In this document: in pieces, positions 54,536 to 63,249 of the stretch | Layout of the letters: each line of letters begins with the position of its first letter | How positions within the stretch are numbered: the first letter of the stretch is position 1 | Assembly (NCBI RefSeq): GCF_009604375.1 | Contig: NZ_WEGH01000003.1 | Span: 1,426,001 to 1,490,000 of the forward strand | Source of the DNA: Actinomadura macrotermitis | GTDB lineage: Bacteria; Actinomycetota; Actinomycetes; Streptosporangiales; Streptosporangiaceae | Direction: 5' to 3' | Length of the DNA: 64,000 bases | Translations under genes and position numbers: made by a program | Notes under the pieces: model-generated | Databases searched by the model: none | What the model saw: only the letters and a program-made list of their open reading frames with translations | Told to the model about the DNA's origin: nothing

Positions 54536-56026
54536 CTACCCGAGGGCGCGGAAGGCGTCCGGCAGCGCGGTGATGACGTCGGCGGCGCTGATCGGCGCCT
54601 CGCCGCGCCACTCGCCCTCCTCCTTGCCGCCGGCGGCGAGCCGCGCGGCCAGGCCGTGCAGGTAGGCGCCCGCCGCGGCGGCGTCGAGCGCGGCCATCCC
54701 GTTGGCCAGCAGCGCCCCGATGAGGCCGGACAGCACGTCGCCGGTGCCGGCGGTGGCCAGGCGCGGGGTGCCGGTCGGGTTCACCCGGACCGGCCGGTCC
54801 AGCTCGGCGACCAGCGTGGTCGAGCCCTTCAGCAGCACCGTCGCGCCGAGCTCGGCGGCGGCGCGCCGGACGTGCTCCAGCCGGCGCGCCTCGATGTCGG
54901 CGCGGTCGGCGCCGAGCAGCCGCGCCAGCTCCCCGGCGTGCGGGGTGAGCACGGTCGGCGCCTCGCGGCGCAGCAGGTCGCGGCGGCGGGCGAGGACGGT
55001 GAGCCCGTCGGCGTCCACCAGCACCGGCAGGTCGGTGCCGAGCGCCGCGGTGAGCAGCCCCTCGGCCTCGGGGCCGGTGCCGAGGCCCGGGCCGACGACC
55101 CACGCCTGCACCCGGCCGACCTTCTCCAGCGCCTTCGGGCCGGGCTCGATCACCGTGGTGACGGCCTCGGGCCAGCGGTGCCGGACCAGCTCCACCGGGT
55201 GCGGCACCGAGGCGAACCGCACCATGCCCGCGCCGCCGTGCACCGCGCCGCCGGTGCTGAGCACGGCCGCGCCGGTGAACTCGTCGCTGCCGGCCAGGAT
55301 CCCGACGACGCCGCGCCGGTACTTGTCGGACTCGGGGCCCGGCTCGGGCGGCAGCACGTCCACCGGCCACGCCGCGACCACGTCGGGGTCGGGCAGGTCG
55401 GCGCCGAGGCCGATGTCGACGAGCTCGACCACGCCGCAGTGCGCGGCGCCGGGGTCGATGAGCAGGCCGGGCTTGTAGGTGCCGAAGGTGACGGTGACGT
55501 CGGCGTGCACGGCGGCGCCCTCGACCCGGCCGCTGCCGGCGTCCACCCCCGACGGCACGTCGCAGGCGACGACGGTGCCGGGCGCGCGCGAGGCGAGCCC
55601 GGCCAGCGTCGCGTACGGCTCGCGCAGCGCGCCGGTGCCGCCGATGCCGGTCAGCCCGTCGATGATCAGGTCGGCGGCGTCGATCGCCGCCGCCGCGCCG
55701 CCCGCGTCCGCGGCGTCGGCGCGGACCCGGCCGCCCGCCGCGCGCAGCGCCGCCAGCCCCGCCTCGTGGATCTTCCCGCCGGCCCGCACCACGCTCACCC
55801 GCGCCCCGCGCCGCGCCAGCCGCGCGCCGGCGAACAGCGCGTCGCCGCCGTTGGAGCCGCCGCCGACGAGCAGCACCACCTCGGCGCCGTAGACGCGCGG
55901 CAGCAGCGACGCGCAGACGGCGGCCAGCCCGGCCGCGGCGCGCCGCATCAGCGCGCCCTCGGGCAGGCGCGCCATCAGCGCCTGCTCGGCCGCCCGTACC
56001 TTGCCGACCTCGTGCGCGTACCGCAT
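54536..56026 (-). CDS. nnrD: bifunctional NAD(P)H-hydrate epimerase / ADP-dependent dehydratase
   Basis: A 496-aa repair enzyme for hydrated NADH and NADPH. The N-terminal YjeF_N epimerase domain (1 to about 215) has LLVGGGSNGGDALFAGARL. The C-terminal ribokinase-like dehydratase has VDADGLTVLAR and the nucleotide motif AGTGDVLSGLIGALLANGM. The fused form and its place near alr match Rv3433c. ATG at 56026 is eight bases after the acpS stop, so the genes are co-transcribed. Confidence 0.95.
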   Translation of the reverse strand: MRYAHEVGKVRAAEQALMARLPEGALMRRAAAGLAAVCASLLPRVYGAEVVLLVGGGSNGGDALFAGARLARRGARVSVVRAGGKIHEAGLAALRAAGGRVRADAADAGGAAAAIDAADLIIDGLTGIGGTGALREPYATLAGLASRAPGTVVACDVPSGVDAGSGRVEGAAVHADVTVTFGTYKPGLLIDPGAAHCGVVELVDIGLGADLPDPDVVAAWPVDVLPPEPGPESDKYRRGVVGILAGSDEFTGAAVLSTGGAVHGGAGMVRFASVPHPVELVRHRWPEAVTTVIEPGPKALEKVGRVQAWVVGPGLGTGPEAEGLLTAALGTDLPVLVDADGLTVLARRRDLLRREAPTVLTPHAGELARLLGADRADIEARRLEHVRRAAAELGATVLLKGSTTLVAELDRPVRVNPTGTPRLATAGTGDVLSGLIGALLANGMAALDAAAAGAYLHGLAARLAAGGKEEGEWRGEAPISAADVITALPDAFRALG

Positions 56027-56034
56027 CGGGCCCC

Positions 56035-56388
56035 CTAAAGGCTCTCGGCGATCACGACCGCCGTCGCGATGCCGCCGTCATGGCTGAGCGAGACATGCCA
56101 GTGCGTGACCCCGCGCGCGGCCGCGGCCGCCGCGACCGTCCCGCTGACGTGCAGGCTCGGCCGCCCGTCGTCGCCGCGCCGGACCTCGGCGTCGGTCCAC
56201 AGCAGGCCGCGCGGCGCGCCGAGAGCCTTGGCGAGCGCCTCCTTGGCCGCGAACCGGGCGGCCAGGGAGCGCCCCGGAAGGCCGCTCTCACCCGCGGTGA
56301 ACAGCCGCGCCCGCAGCCCCGGAGTGCGCTCCAGCGCCCGTTCGAACCGGGCGATGTCCGCCACATCGATGCCCACACCCACGATCAC
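56035..56388 (-). CDS. acpS: holo-[acyl-carrier-protein] synthase
   Basis: A 117-aa phosphopantetheinyl transferase that activates fatty-acid ACP. GVGIDVADIARFERAL carries the metal-binding Asp and AARFAAKEALAKALGAPRG the Glu-Lys signature; HVSLSHDGGIATAVVI closes the fold. The length is normal. The start is GTG at 56388. Neighbours on both sides run on the same strand, giving an operon with nnrD and alr. Confidence 0.95.
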   Translation of the reverse strand: MIVGVGIDVADIARFERALERTPGLRARLFTAGESGLPGRSLAARFAAKEALAKALGAPRGLLWTDAEVRRGDDGRPSLHVSGTVAAAAAARGVTHWHVSLSHDGGIATAVVIAESL

Positions 56389-56416
56389 ATACCCAGGGTG
56401 CCACGCCCGTCACCCC

Positions 56417-57097
56417 TCAGGCCGCCGGATGCCCCGCGCCCACCCGCCGCAGCGGCGTGACGGTGGCGGCGGGCCGCGGCTCGTCCACCTCCACGGCCTC
56501 GCCCGGCACGTGCACCCAGCCGAGGCGCCGCCGCCCCGCCACCTGGACCCGCACGGCCTGCCGGTAGGCGCCGCACGGGATGCCCTCGTACCCGTGCTTG
56601 ACGACGCCCTGGTAGATCTCCTCGCTCACCACCAGCGCGAGCGGGCCCGCGGCGTCGCGCAGGCACTTCTTCAGCTGGGGCGCGTCCAGCAGCCGGCACG
56701 CGGTGTCGACGGCCTCGCCGAAGCAGCCGTAGGCGTCCCGGTGCACCTCGCCGGCGTGCACGACGGCGCGCAGCCGCAGCCCCCGGCTCGGCCACTGCTC
56801 GGGCGGCAGGGCCAGGTCGTACTCCAGCAGCAGCCGGCCGAGCTCGGGGACGAGCCGGCTGAGCAGCCGCGACTTCGGCACGTCGTCGGCGGGGTGGATC
56901 AGCGCCAGGACGCCGTCGCCGCGGTCCTCCAGCGGATCGCGGCGGTCCGGCCCGACGCCGGCGTGCGCCATCGCCGCGCCGAGCATCTCGTAGACCAGCC
57001 GGCGCAGGTCGCCCTTGATGGGGTTGGTCCGGAGCGGGCTCGTCGACCTCTCCATGTCGACGGCGAGGATGCTCCGGTGCAGGGGAAGGTTGTCCAC
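56417..57097 (-). CDS. nucleotidyl-cyclase-fold protein
   Basis: A 226-aa protein. ILAVDMERSTSPLRTN near the N-terminus and LEDRGDGVLALIHPAD around residues 57-72 look like the two metal-binding aspartates of class III cyclase domains, while RAVVHAGEVHRDAYGCFGEA matches the later strand. The purine-specifying Lys is not obvious, so cyclase activity is uncertain; such proteins are common near regulatory genes in actinomycetes. GTG at 57097 follows GGAGGGG. It lies 28 bases upstream of acpS on the same strand and may share its transcript. Confidence 0.7.
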   Translation of the reverse strand: MDNLPLHRSILAVDMERSTSPLRTNPIKGDLRRLVYEMLGAAMAHAGVGPDRRDPLEDRGDGVLALIHPADDVPKSRLLSRLVPELGRLLLEYDLALPPEQWPSRGLRLRAVVHAGEVHRDAYGCFGEAVDTACRLLDAPQLKKCLRDAAGPLALVVSEEIYQGVVKHGYEGIPCGAYRQAVRVQVAGRRRLGWVHVPGEAVEVDEPRPAATVTPLRRVGAGHPAA

Positions 57098-57526
57098 CGG
57101 ACCCCTCCGTTCTTCCGGCGCGCGGGCCGGACCCTCCTGCCGGGTGGGGCAGGACTCGGGGAAGGAAGGCCACGGGTCGGCGTGGCCGGGAGCCGGGCGC
57201 CGCGTCGTCGGGGCGCCGGGGACTGTGCGCGCACGACCGCCCCGCACCGGCGCGGGGGCCCGGCGCGGCGGATCGCATGAGGATGCAGGGACTCTGGCCG
57301 CTATCCCGAGTGTGCGTTAGCGTAGGTTGCTCTGCAAGTTTCACCGAGATATTCGGCCTTGCCCACCCGACACTGTCTTGTCGACCGCCCGATCAGGAGC
57401 GACGCTAGGGAGCACCCTGATACCCGGCATCGTGCCTCCTCGCGGCGGGCCGCCCACCGCCCCACCGCGTGGCGCCCCTCCGGCACCCGTCACCCCCTGT
57501 CCCCCTCCCGGCAGAGGTCGGAAACC
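57098..57526. other. 429-base divergent intergenic region
   Basis: This gap lies between the cyclase-like gene and the XRE gene. It is locally less GC-rich around 57310-57360, where the promoters probably lie. No gene, repeat or strong hairpin was recognised. Confidence 0.5.
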
Positions 57527-58405
57527 ATGAGCACCTCCCGAGGACCCACCGTCCGCCAGCGCCGTCTCGGCATCGAGCTGCGCCGGCTGCGCGAGCAGAA
57601 CGACCTCACCGGTGAGGAGGTCGCCGCGCGTTTCTCCTGGTCGACGGCCAAGGTCAGCCGGCTCGAGAATGCCCGCACCGGCATCCGGGTGGACGACGTC
57701 GTGGAGCTGCTGAAGCTCTACGGGGTGGTGGGCGGCCGGCTGGAGGAGCTGGTCGCGCTCGCCCACGACGCCACCCGGCGCGGCTGGTGGGAGGAGTACT
57801 CCTCGCTCGGCGCCACCTACGCCGAGCTGATCGCCCTGGAGTCGGAGGCCAGCGCGGCGCTGCAGTGGGAGAACCTGGTCGTCCCCGGCCTGCTGCAGAC
57901 CGAGGCCTACGCCCGCGGCGTCCTCGCGGGCTGGGAGGTGGTGGCCACCCTCACCGACCAGGAGATGAGGGAGAGCTTCGAGGCCCGCATGCGGCGCCAG
58001 GAGGTGCTGCGCGGACCGCAGCCGATGGAGCTGTCGGCCGTCCTGGACGAGTCGATCCTGCAGCGGCGGGTCGGCGATCCGGCGACCATGGCCGAGCAAC
58101 TCGACCACCTGTGCCAGATCTCCCGCCTGCCGAACGTTTCTTTGAAAATCCTCCCGCTGGATACCCCCAGGGCGCTGCTTGCTACATCTTTCACGCTCTT
58201 GAAATTCCCACGCGCGCACGATGTGCAGTTCCCCGACATCGTCCATACCGAGAGTCTCACGCTGTCCTTCCACAAGGACGACAAGGAGACCGACAGATAT
58301 AAGCGCGCCTTCGGACAACTCGACGAGGAGTCGCTCGGCGCGGCGGAGACACGCGAACTGCTGGCCGAGGCCCGCGACCACTGGCTTTCCCGCGGCGGTG
58401 TTTGA
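57527..58405 (+). CDS. XRE-family regulator with DUF5753 domain
   Basis: A 292-aa protein. The N-terminal helix-turn-helix is IELRRLREQNDLTGEEVAAR followed by FSWSTAKVSRLENA. The DUF5753 domain starts at WWEEYSSLGATYAELIALES and includes ENLVVPGLLQTEAYARGVL. Proteins of this type pair with DUF397 genes in actinomycetes, where they influence development and antibiotic production (WhiJ-like). Two DUF397 genes follow on the same strand. ATG at 57527 has AGAGG upstream. Operators were not identified. Confidence 0.92.
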   Translation: MSTSRGPTVRQRRLGIELRRLREQNDLTGEEVAARFSWSTAKVSRLENARTGIRVDDVVELLKLYGVVGGRLEELVALAHDATRRGWWEEYSSLGATYAELIALESEASAALQWENLVVPGLLQTEAYARGVLAGWEVVATLTDQEMRESFEARMRRQEVLRGPQPMELSAVLDESILQRRVGDPATMAEQLDHLCQISRLPNVSLKILPLDTPRALLATSFTLLKFPRAHDVQFPDIVHTESLTLSFHKDDKETDRYKRAFGQLDEESLGAAETRELLAEARDHWLSRGGV

Positions 58406-58579
58406 GCAGGCCGAACAAGTGACGACCGCCTTCCAGGCCCTTCGCGTTCACGCTGCTATCGTCCAGATAGCGCAGGACGGAACCGGCCACCGCATTTCCT
58501 GACCCATGTCCGGGTAATGTCGGCAGGGGCGGTCCGGACCTGCGCCTCCAGAAACCCATCACTCTTGAAGGCGGCAAGC

Positions 58580-58789
58580 ATGCCCTCTATCCCTGCAAAT
58601 AGCACCGTTTGGCGCAAGAGCTCGCAATGTGGTGGAAATGGGACATGTGTCGAGGTCGCACGCCTCGGCTCGGCCAAGATCGGCGCCCGCGACACCAAGC
58701 GGGGAGAGGACGGCCCGGTGCTGCAGTTCAGCACCAGCGACTGGAGAACATTCACCGCTCGCATCAAGAACGGTGACCTGGACTGCTGA
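58580..58789 (+). CDS. DUF397 protein, copy 1
   Basis: A 69-aa protein. VWRKSSQCGGNGTCVEVARL and the C-terminal SDWRTFTARIKNGDLD are the DUF397 signature (WxKSS.C...CVEVA...W..F...VK.G). In Streptomyces such proteins act with XRE-DUF5753 partners, perhaps as antagonists. It lies 174 bases after the XRE gene. ATG at 58580 has GAAGG eight bases upstream. Confidence 0.88.
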   Translation: MPSIPANSTVWRKSSQCGGNGTCVEVARLGSAKIGARDTKRGEDGPVLQFSTSDWRTFTARIKNGDLDC

Positions 58790-58931
58790 AGTCCGACCGC
58801 TCCTCCAGCAGGGCGATCCCAGGGACATAACGAAGCGGGGGTGCCACCGGAGGTAGGTTCACATCCGGTGACGCCCCTCCGCCTCTCTAGAACGCCCGCC
58901 CCACGCGGGCTTTGAGAAGGGAAGGTAAGAA

Positions 58932-59081
58932 ATGCCAGAACCCGACAACAACTGGTGGACCAGCATGGTGCGAGCAGGGGAGCGTACGGTCCGGTATGCC
59001 TTGGCAGACGGAGACCGGACCGTACGCCTGGCGCTGTTGGCGATCGTGATCGCCATCGCCATCACCCTGGTACGCAGCTAG
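58932..59081 (+). CDS. 49-aa small membrane protein
   Basis: A 49-residue reading frame with GGGAAGG nine bases before its ATG and strong replicon-like codon use. The N-terminal half is hydrophilic (PEPDNNWWTSMVRAGERTVR). The C-terminal half, LALLAIVIAIAITLV, is one membrane helix ending in RS. RTVRYALADGDRTVRLAL is an internal duplication of RTVRxAL. It lies between two DUF397 genes behind an XRE-DUF5753 gene and ends just before a perfect hairpin. I do not recognise a family. It may be a toxin-like or signalling partner of the module. Confidence 0.7.
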   Translation: MPEPDNNWWTSMVRAGERTVRYALADGDRTVRLALLAIVIAIAITLVRS

Positions 59082-59088
59082 CACGACA

Positions 59089-59122
59089 GGGCAGATGAGG
59101 GGTTGCCGCCCCTCATCTGCCC
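59089..59122. terminator. hairpin after the small membrane-protein gene
   Basis: A perfect 14-bp stem GGGCAGATGAGGGG/CCCCTCATCTGCCC with a 6-base loop, eight bases after the stop. There is no T-run, as is common in actinomycete terminators. Confidence 0.75.
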
Positions 59123-59127
59123 ACATT

Positions 59128-59171
59128 AGGCAGTCCTGCCACATGATTGCGAATCGACAGGCAGTCCTGCC
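59128..59171. repeat. two copies of a palindromic box upstream of DUF397 copy 2
   Basis: AGGCAGTCCTGCC occurs at 59128-59140 and 59159-59171, exactly 31 bases (three helical turns) apart. GGCAG-TC-CTGCC is an inverted repeat, and CATG follows both after one base. It is a probable regulator-binding pair. Confidence 0.55.
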
Positions 59172-59311
59172 GCATGTTTACCAGCCGACACGAGAGACGT
59201 GACCGCTTGGATCCGGCGCGGATCCGATCCAGGTGAAGTTACCGGCAGTGGGTACAACCTAGGCGGCACCGGCGCCGTCCATCCCCTATCACCGCGCCAG
59301 TAGGAGGTGGG

Positions 59312-59521
59312 ATGCGAGTCGGCAATGCATCCGCACGCCCCTGGATCAAGAGCAGTCGCTGCGCATCGAACACCGCGTGCGTCGAGGTCTCCCGCCTCGC
59401 CGCCGAACGGGTCGGCGTCCGCGCCAGCGGACCCGGCGCTCCCTCAGCCGTCCTGACCTTCGGCCCCCGGGCATGGGGCCGCTTCCTGAACCGGGTGAAG
59501 GCCGGCGAGCTCGACCTCTGA
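59312..59521 (+). CDS. DUF397 protein, copy 2
   Basis: A 69-aa protein with WIKSSRCASNTACVEVSRLA and RAWGRFLNRVKAGELDL, the DUF397 pattern. ATG at 59312 follows TAGGAGG. It is a paralogue of the copy at 58580 but has its own upstream region with paired palindromic boxes. It converges on glmS. The two copies may answer to different XRE partners. Confidence 0.9.
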   Translation: MRVGNASARPWIKSSRCASNTACVEVSRLAAERVGVRASGPGAPSAVLTFGPRAWGRFLNRVKAGELDL

Positions 59522-59618
59522 GCCGCCGGCCTGCACGGATCCGTCCCGCCCGCGCCGCCGTCGCGGTGGCCGGGCGAGGCGGATCCCCTCGGGCACCCCG
59601 GGAAACGGGGCGCGGCGG

Positions 59619-61466
59619 CTACTCGACCGTGACGGACTTGGCCAGGTTGCGGGGCTGGTCCACGTCGTGGCCCTTGGCGGTGGCCAGCTCGCAGGCGAAC
59701 ACCTGCAGCGGCACCGTGGTGACCAGCGGCTGCAGCAGCGTCGGCACCGCCGGGACCGTGATCAGGGTGTCGGCGTACGGCTCGACCGAGGTGTCGCCCT
59801 CCTCGGCGATCACGATGGTGCGGGCGCCGCGGGCGCGGATCTCCTGGATGTTGGAGACGATCTTGTCGTGCAGCACGTCGCGGGCGAGCGGCGGCACGAT
59901 GACCACGACCGGCAGCCCGGGCTCGATCAGCGCGATCGGGCCGTGCTTCAGCTCGCCGGCGGCGAAGCCCTCGGCGTGCATGTAGGCCAACTCCTTGAGC
60001 TTCAGCGCGCCCTCCAGCGCCACCGGGAAGCCCACGTGGCGGCCGAGGAACAGCACGCAGCGCTCGCCGGCCAGGGAGCGGGCCAGCTCGCGCACCGGCT
60101 CCATGGTCTCCAGCACCTTGTCCACCTTCTCCGGCATCTGCGCCAGGAGCTGGATCATGGCGAAGACCTCGTCGCCCCACTTGGTGCCGCGCACCTGGCC
60201 GAGGTAGAGCGCGATCAGGTAGACCGCGACCAGCTGGGTCAGGAACGCCTTGGTGGAGGCGACCGCGATCTCGGGCCCGGCGTGGGTGTACAGGACGCCG
60301 TCGCACTCGCGCGGCAGCGTGGAGCCGTTGACGTTGCAGATGCCGAGCACCTTGGCCTGCTGCTCGCGGGCGTGCCGGACGGCCATCAGGGTGTCCATCG
60401 TCTCGCCCGACTGGGAGACGGCGATGACCAGCGTGCCGCGCGACAGGATGGGGTCGCGGTAGCGGAACTCGTGCGCCAGCTCGACCTCGCAGGGCAGCCC
60501 GGCCCAGTGCTCGATGGCGTACTTGGCGATCATCCCGGCGTGGTTGGCGGTGCCGCACGCCACGATGACGACCTTGTCGACCTCGCGCAGCTCCTGGTCG
60601 GAGATGCGCATCTCGTCCAGGACGAGCCGGCCGCCCGCGCCGATCCGGCCGAGCAGGGTGTCGGCGACCGCGCGCGGCTGCTCGGCGATCTCCTTCAGCA
60701 TGAAGTGCTCGTAGCCGCCCTTCTCGGCGGCCGAGACGTCCCAGTCGACGTGGTACTCGCGCACCGTGGCCGGCGCGCCGCCCAAGTCGGTGACGGTGAC
60801 GCCGCCCGCTCGCAGCTCCACGACCTGGTCCTGGCCGAGCTCGATCGCGTCGCGGGTGTGCTCGATGAACGCGGCCACGTCGCTGGCCAGGAAGTTCTCG
60901 CCCTCCCCGACGCCGACGACCAGCGGCGAGTTGCGGCGGGCGCCGACCACCAGGTCGGGGTCGCCGGTGTGCACCGCGACGAGGGTGAAGGCGCCCTCCA
61001 GCCGGCGGCAGACGCGGCGCATCGCGTCGGCGAGGTTCCCGCCGGACTTCAGCTCGTCCTCCAGCAGGTGCGCGACGCACTCGGTGTCGGTCTCCGACAC
61101 CAGCTTGTGGCCGAGCTCCTCCAGCTCCGAGCGGAGCGCGGCGAAGTTCTCGATGATGCCGTTGTGCACGACCGCGACCGACCCGGTGCAGTCGGTGTGG
61201 GGGTGGGCGTTGCGGTCGTTCGGCGCGCCGTGCGTCGCCCACCGGGTGTGCCCCATGCCGAGCGTCCCGGCGGGGGGCGGCTCCTCGGCCAGCGCCTCCC
61301 GCAGGTTCACCAGCTTGCCCGCCCGCTTGGCGGTGACCAGCGTCGCGTCCTCGGCCAGCAAGGCCACCCCGGCCGAGTCGTAGCCGCGGTACTCCAGCCG
61401 CGCCAGGCCCTCGACCACCACGTCCAGCGCCGGCCTGGAGCCGACGTAACCCACGATTCCGCACAT
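59619..61466 (-). CDS. glmS: glutamine-fructose-6-phosphate aminotransferase (isomerising)
   Basis: A 615-aa enzyme that makes glucosamine-6-phosphate for peptidoglycan precursors. The nucleophile is Cys2 in MCGIVGYVG. HTRWATHG and NGIIENF belong to the glutaminase domain, and two SIS domains follow (ACGTANHAGMIAKYAIE, SQSGETMDT). The C-terminal QPRNLAKSVTVE is conserved. ATG at 61466 is fixed by the catalytic Cys; a start nine codons upstream would bury it. No glmS ribozyme was recognised upstream. Confidence 0.97.
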   Translation of the reverse strand: MCGIVGYVGSRPALDVVVEGLARLEYRGYDSAGVALLAEDATLVTAKRAGKLVNLREALAEEPPPAGTLGMGHTRWATHGAPNDRNAHPHTDCTGSVAVVHNGIIENFAALRSELEELGHKLVSETDTECVAHLLEDELKSGGNLADAMRRVCRRLEGAFTLVAVHTGDPDLVVGARRNSPLVVGVGEGENFLASDVAAFIEHTRDAIELGQDQVVELRAGGVTVTDLGGAPATVREYHVDWDVSAAEKGGYEHFMLKEIAEQPRAVADTLLGRIGAGGRLVLDEMRISDQELREVDKVVIVACGTANHAGMIAKYAIEHWAGLPCEVELAHEFRYRDPILSRGTLVIAVSQSGETMDTLMAVRHAREQQAKVLGICNVNGSTLPRECDGVLYTHAGPEIAVASTKAFLTQLVAVYLIALYLGQVRGTKWGDEVFAMIQLLAQMPEKVDKVLETMEPVRELARSLAGERCVLFLGRHVGFPVALEGALKLKELAYMHAEGFAAGELKHGPIALIEPGLPVVVIVPPLARDVLHDKIVSNIQEIRARGARTIVIAEEGDTSVEPYADTLITVPAVPTLLQPLVTTVPLQVFACELATAKGHDVDQPRNLAKSVTVE

Positions 61467-61585
61467 GGTGAGCAGCCTATTCGGTCGCCTCACCCCGACC
61501 TACCTGCGAGGGCCGCCTTGACGGGGATATACCGTGGGCCGTCGGCGAAACGGAACCCATGGCCGCTCCCGGTCATGACGAGCGG

Positions 61586-62512
61586 ATGGACAGCGTGCCG
61601 AGCCCTTACGTGGAACTCTCCCGCGACTCCTGGCGCGCCCTGCGCGAGAACACCCCGCTGCCCCTCACGCCCGGTGAGCTCGACGCGCTGCGCGGGCTGC
61701 GCGACCCGATCGACATCACCGAGGTCGAGGAGGTCTACCTGCCGCTGTCACGGCTGCTGAACCTGTTCTTCCTCGCCGACGGCGGGCTGCGCGACACCGT
61801 CGGCGGGTTCCTCGGCGAGCCGGTGCAGCCCACGCCGTTCATCATCGGGGTGGCGGGCAGTGTCGCGGTCGGCAAGTCGACGACGTCGCGGCTGCTGCGC
61901 ACGCTGCTGGCGCGCCGGCCCGAGCACCCGAGCGTGGAGCTGGTCACCACCGACAGCTTCCTGTACCCGAACGCGGTGCTGGCCGAACGCGGCCTGATGG
62001 ACCGCAAGGGCTTCCCCGAGTCCTACGACCGGCGGGCGCTGGTCCGGTTCGTCTCGGAGATCAAGTCGGGGGCGGAGCAGGCCGAGATCCCGGTGTACTC
62101 GCATCTGGAGTACGACATCGTGCCGGGCGCCCGGCAGACGGTCCGGCGGCCCGACATCCTGATCGTGGAGGGGCTGAACGTGCTGCAGGCGCCGCCGCCC
62201 GGCTCCCTCGGCGTGTCGGACTTCTTCGACTTCTCCATCTATGTGGACGCCCGGGTGGAGGACATCCGGCAGTGGTACGTCGAGCGGCTGTTCGCGCTGC
62301 GCCGCACCGCGTTCGCCGACCCGCGCTCCTACTTCCACCGCTACTCCCGGCTGGACGAGGACGAGGCGGCGGCGTTCGCGCAGCGGGTGTGGCGCGACAT
62401 CAACGAGATCAACCTGGTGTCCAACATCCTGCCGACCCGGGCCCGCGCGACGCTGGTGCTGCACAAGGGCCGCGACCACAGCGTCCAGCGGGTCCGGCTG
62501 CGCCGCATCTGA
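61586..62512 (+). CDS. coaA: pantothenate kinase, type I
   Basis: A 308-aa kinase that catalyses the first step of coenzyme A synthesis. SPYVELSRDSWRALR, the P-loop GVAGSVAVGKSTTSR, DSFLYPNAVLAERGLMDRKG and PDILIVEGLNVLQ match bacterial CoaA closely. ATG at 61586 gives the length and N-terminus of the mycobacterial enzyme; ATG at 61559 would add nine residues. It is divergent from glmS with a 119-base gap. In M. tuberculosis coaA lies elsewhere, so the mycobacterial order ends here. Confidence 0.96.
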   Translation: MDSVPSPYVELSRDSWRALRENTPLPLTPGELDALRGLRDPIDITEVEEVYLPLSRLLNLFFLADGGLRDTVGGFLGEPVQPTPFIIGVAGSVAVGKSTTSRLLRTLLARRPEHPSVELVTTDSFLYPNAVLAERGLMDRKGFPESYDRRALVRFVSEIKSGAEQAEIPVYSHLEYDIVPGARQTVRRPDILIVEGLNVLQAPPPGSLGVSDFFDFSIYVDARVEDIRQWYVERLFALRRTAFADPRSYFHRYSRLDEDEAAAFAQRVWRDINEINLVSNILPTRARATLVLHKGRDHSVQRVRLRRI

Positions 62513-62532
62513 CCCGGCCGGGAGCGGCCCGC

Positions 62533-63249
62533 TCAGTCGGCGCCGGCCACCGTCAGCGAGCGCAGCCGCAGCACCGCCAGCAGCGTGCCCGCGGCGGTGA
62601 CGAGCACCAGCAGCACGACGGCGACCGGCAGGTCGACCGTCGAGCGCACGTACGACGCCGAGGTGAAGGTGTCGGCGACCGACAGCGCCCACTGCTGGAC
62701 CGACGCCGACTTGGCGCCGGGCGCGAAGTTGCCGAGCAGCGCCTCCCACACCAGCGCGTACAGCAGCCCGATCACCACCGCGTTGCGGCTGACCACCGCC
62801 AGCGCCACGAACACCGCGCCGTAGGCGATCCCGCCCGCCAGCATGCCGATGCCGAACGCCAGGGCCAGCTGCGCGGTGGTCCCGGCGAGCAGCAGGCCCG
62901 CCACGAACGTCGGCAGCACCGCGAACACCGCGATCAGCGCGATCGCCACCGCCAGCTTGGTCAGCACGACCACGTGCCGCGGGATCGGCTTGGTCAGCAC
63001 GTACATGATCTGGCCGTCGTCGATCTCCGGGCCGATCACGCCGGTGCCCGCGACGAGGGCGACCAGCGGCAGCAGCGTCGCGATCGCGAACCGCTGCAGG
63101 ACCAGCGAGGAGATCTCCAGGTCGGCCACGCCGGTGACCCGCAGCGCGACCGCCAGCACCACCAGCAGCAGGGGAAGCGCGAACAGCAGCAGCGCCCGGC
63201 GCCGCCCCAGCATGGCGCGGAACGTGATCATCGCGATCGTGGGATTCAT
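62533..63249 (-). CDS. ABC-2 type transporter permease
   Basis: A 238-aa membrane protein with six hydrophobic segments, starting MNPTIAMITFRAMLGRRRAL and including ALLLFALPLLLVVLAVAL and TKLAVAIALIAVFAVLPTFV. The segment GTGVIGPEIDDGQIMYVLTK is typical of ABC-2 permeases. The start ATG at 63249 overlaps the ATPase gene stop as ATGA. The pair probably exports an unknown compound or acts in membrane stress. It converges on coaA with a 20-base gap. Confidence 0.88.
   Translation of the reverse strand: MNPTIAMITFRAMLGRRRALLLFALPLLLVVLAVALRVTGVADLEISSLVLQRFAIATLLPLVALVAGTGVIGPEIDDGQIMYVLTKPIPRHVVVLTKLAVAIALIAVFAVLPTFVAGLLLAGTTAQLALAFGIGMLAGGIAYGAVFVALAVVSRNAVVIGLLYALVWEALLGNFAPGAKSASVQQWALSVADTFTSASYVRSTVDLPVAVVLLVLVTAAGTLLAVLRLRSLTVAGAD

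Noticed and set aside
61467..61585. glmS ribozyme or riboswitch upstream of glmS
   Set aside because: The 119-base divergent gap is too short and lacks the ribozyme core; nothing resembling it was seen.
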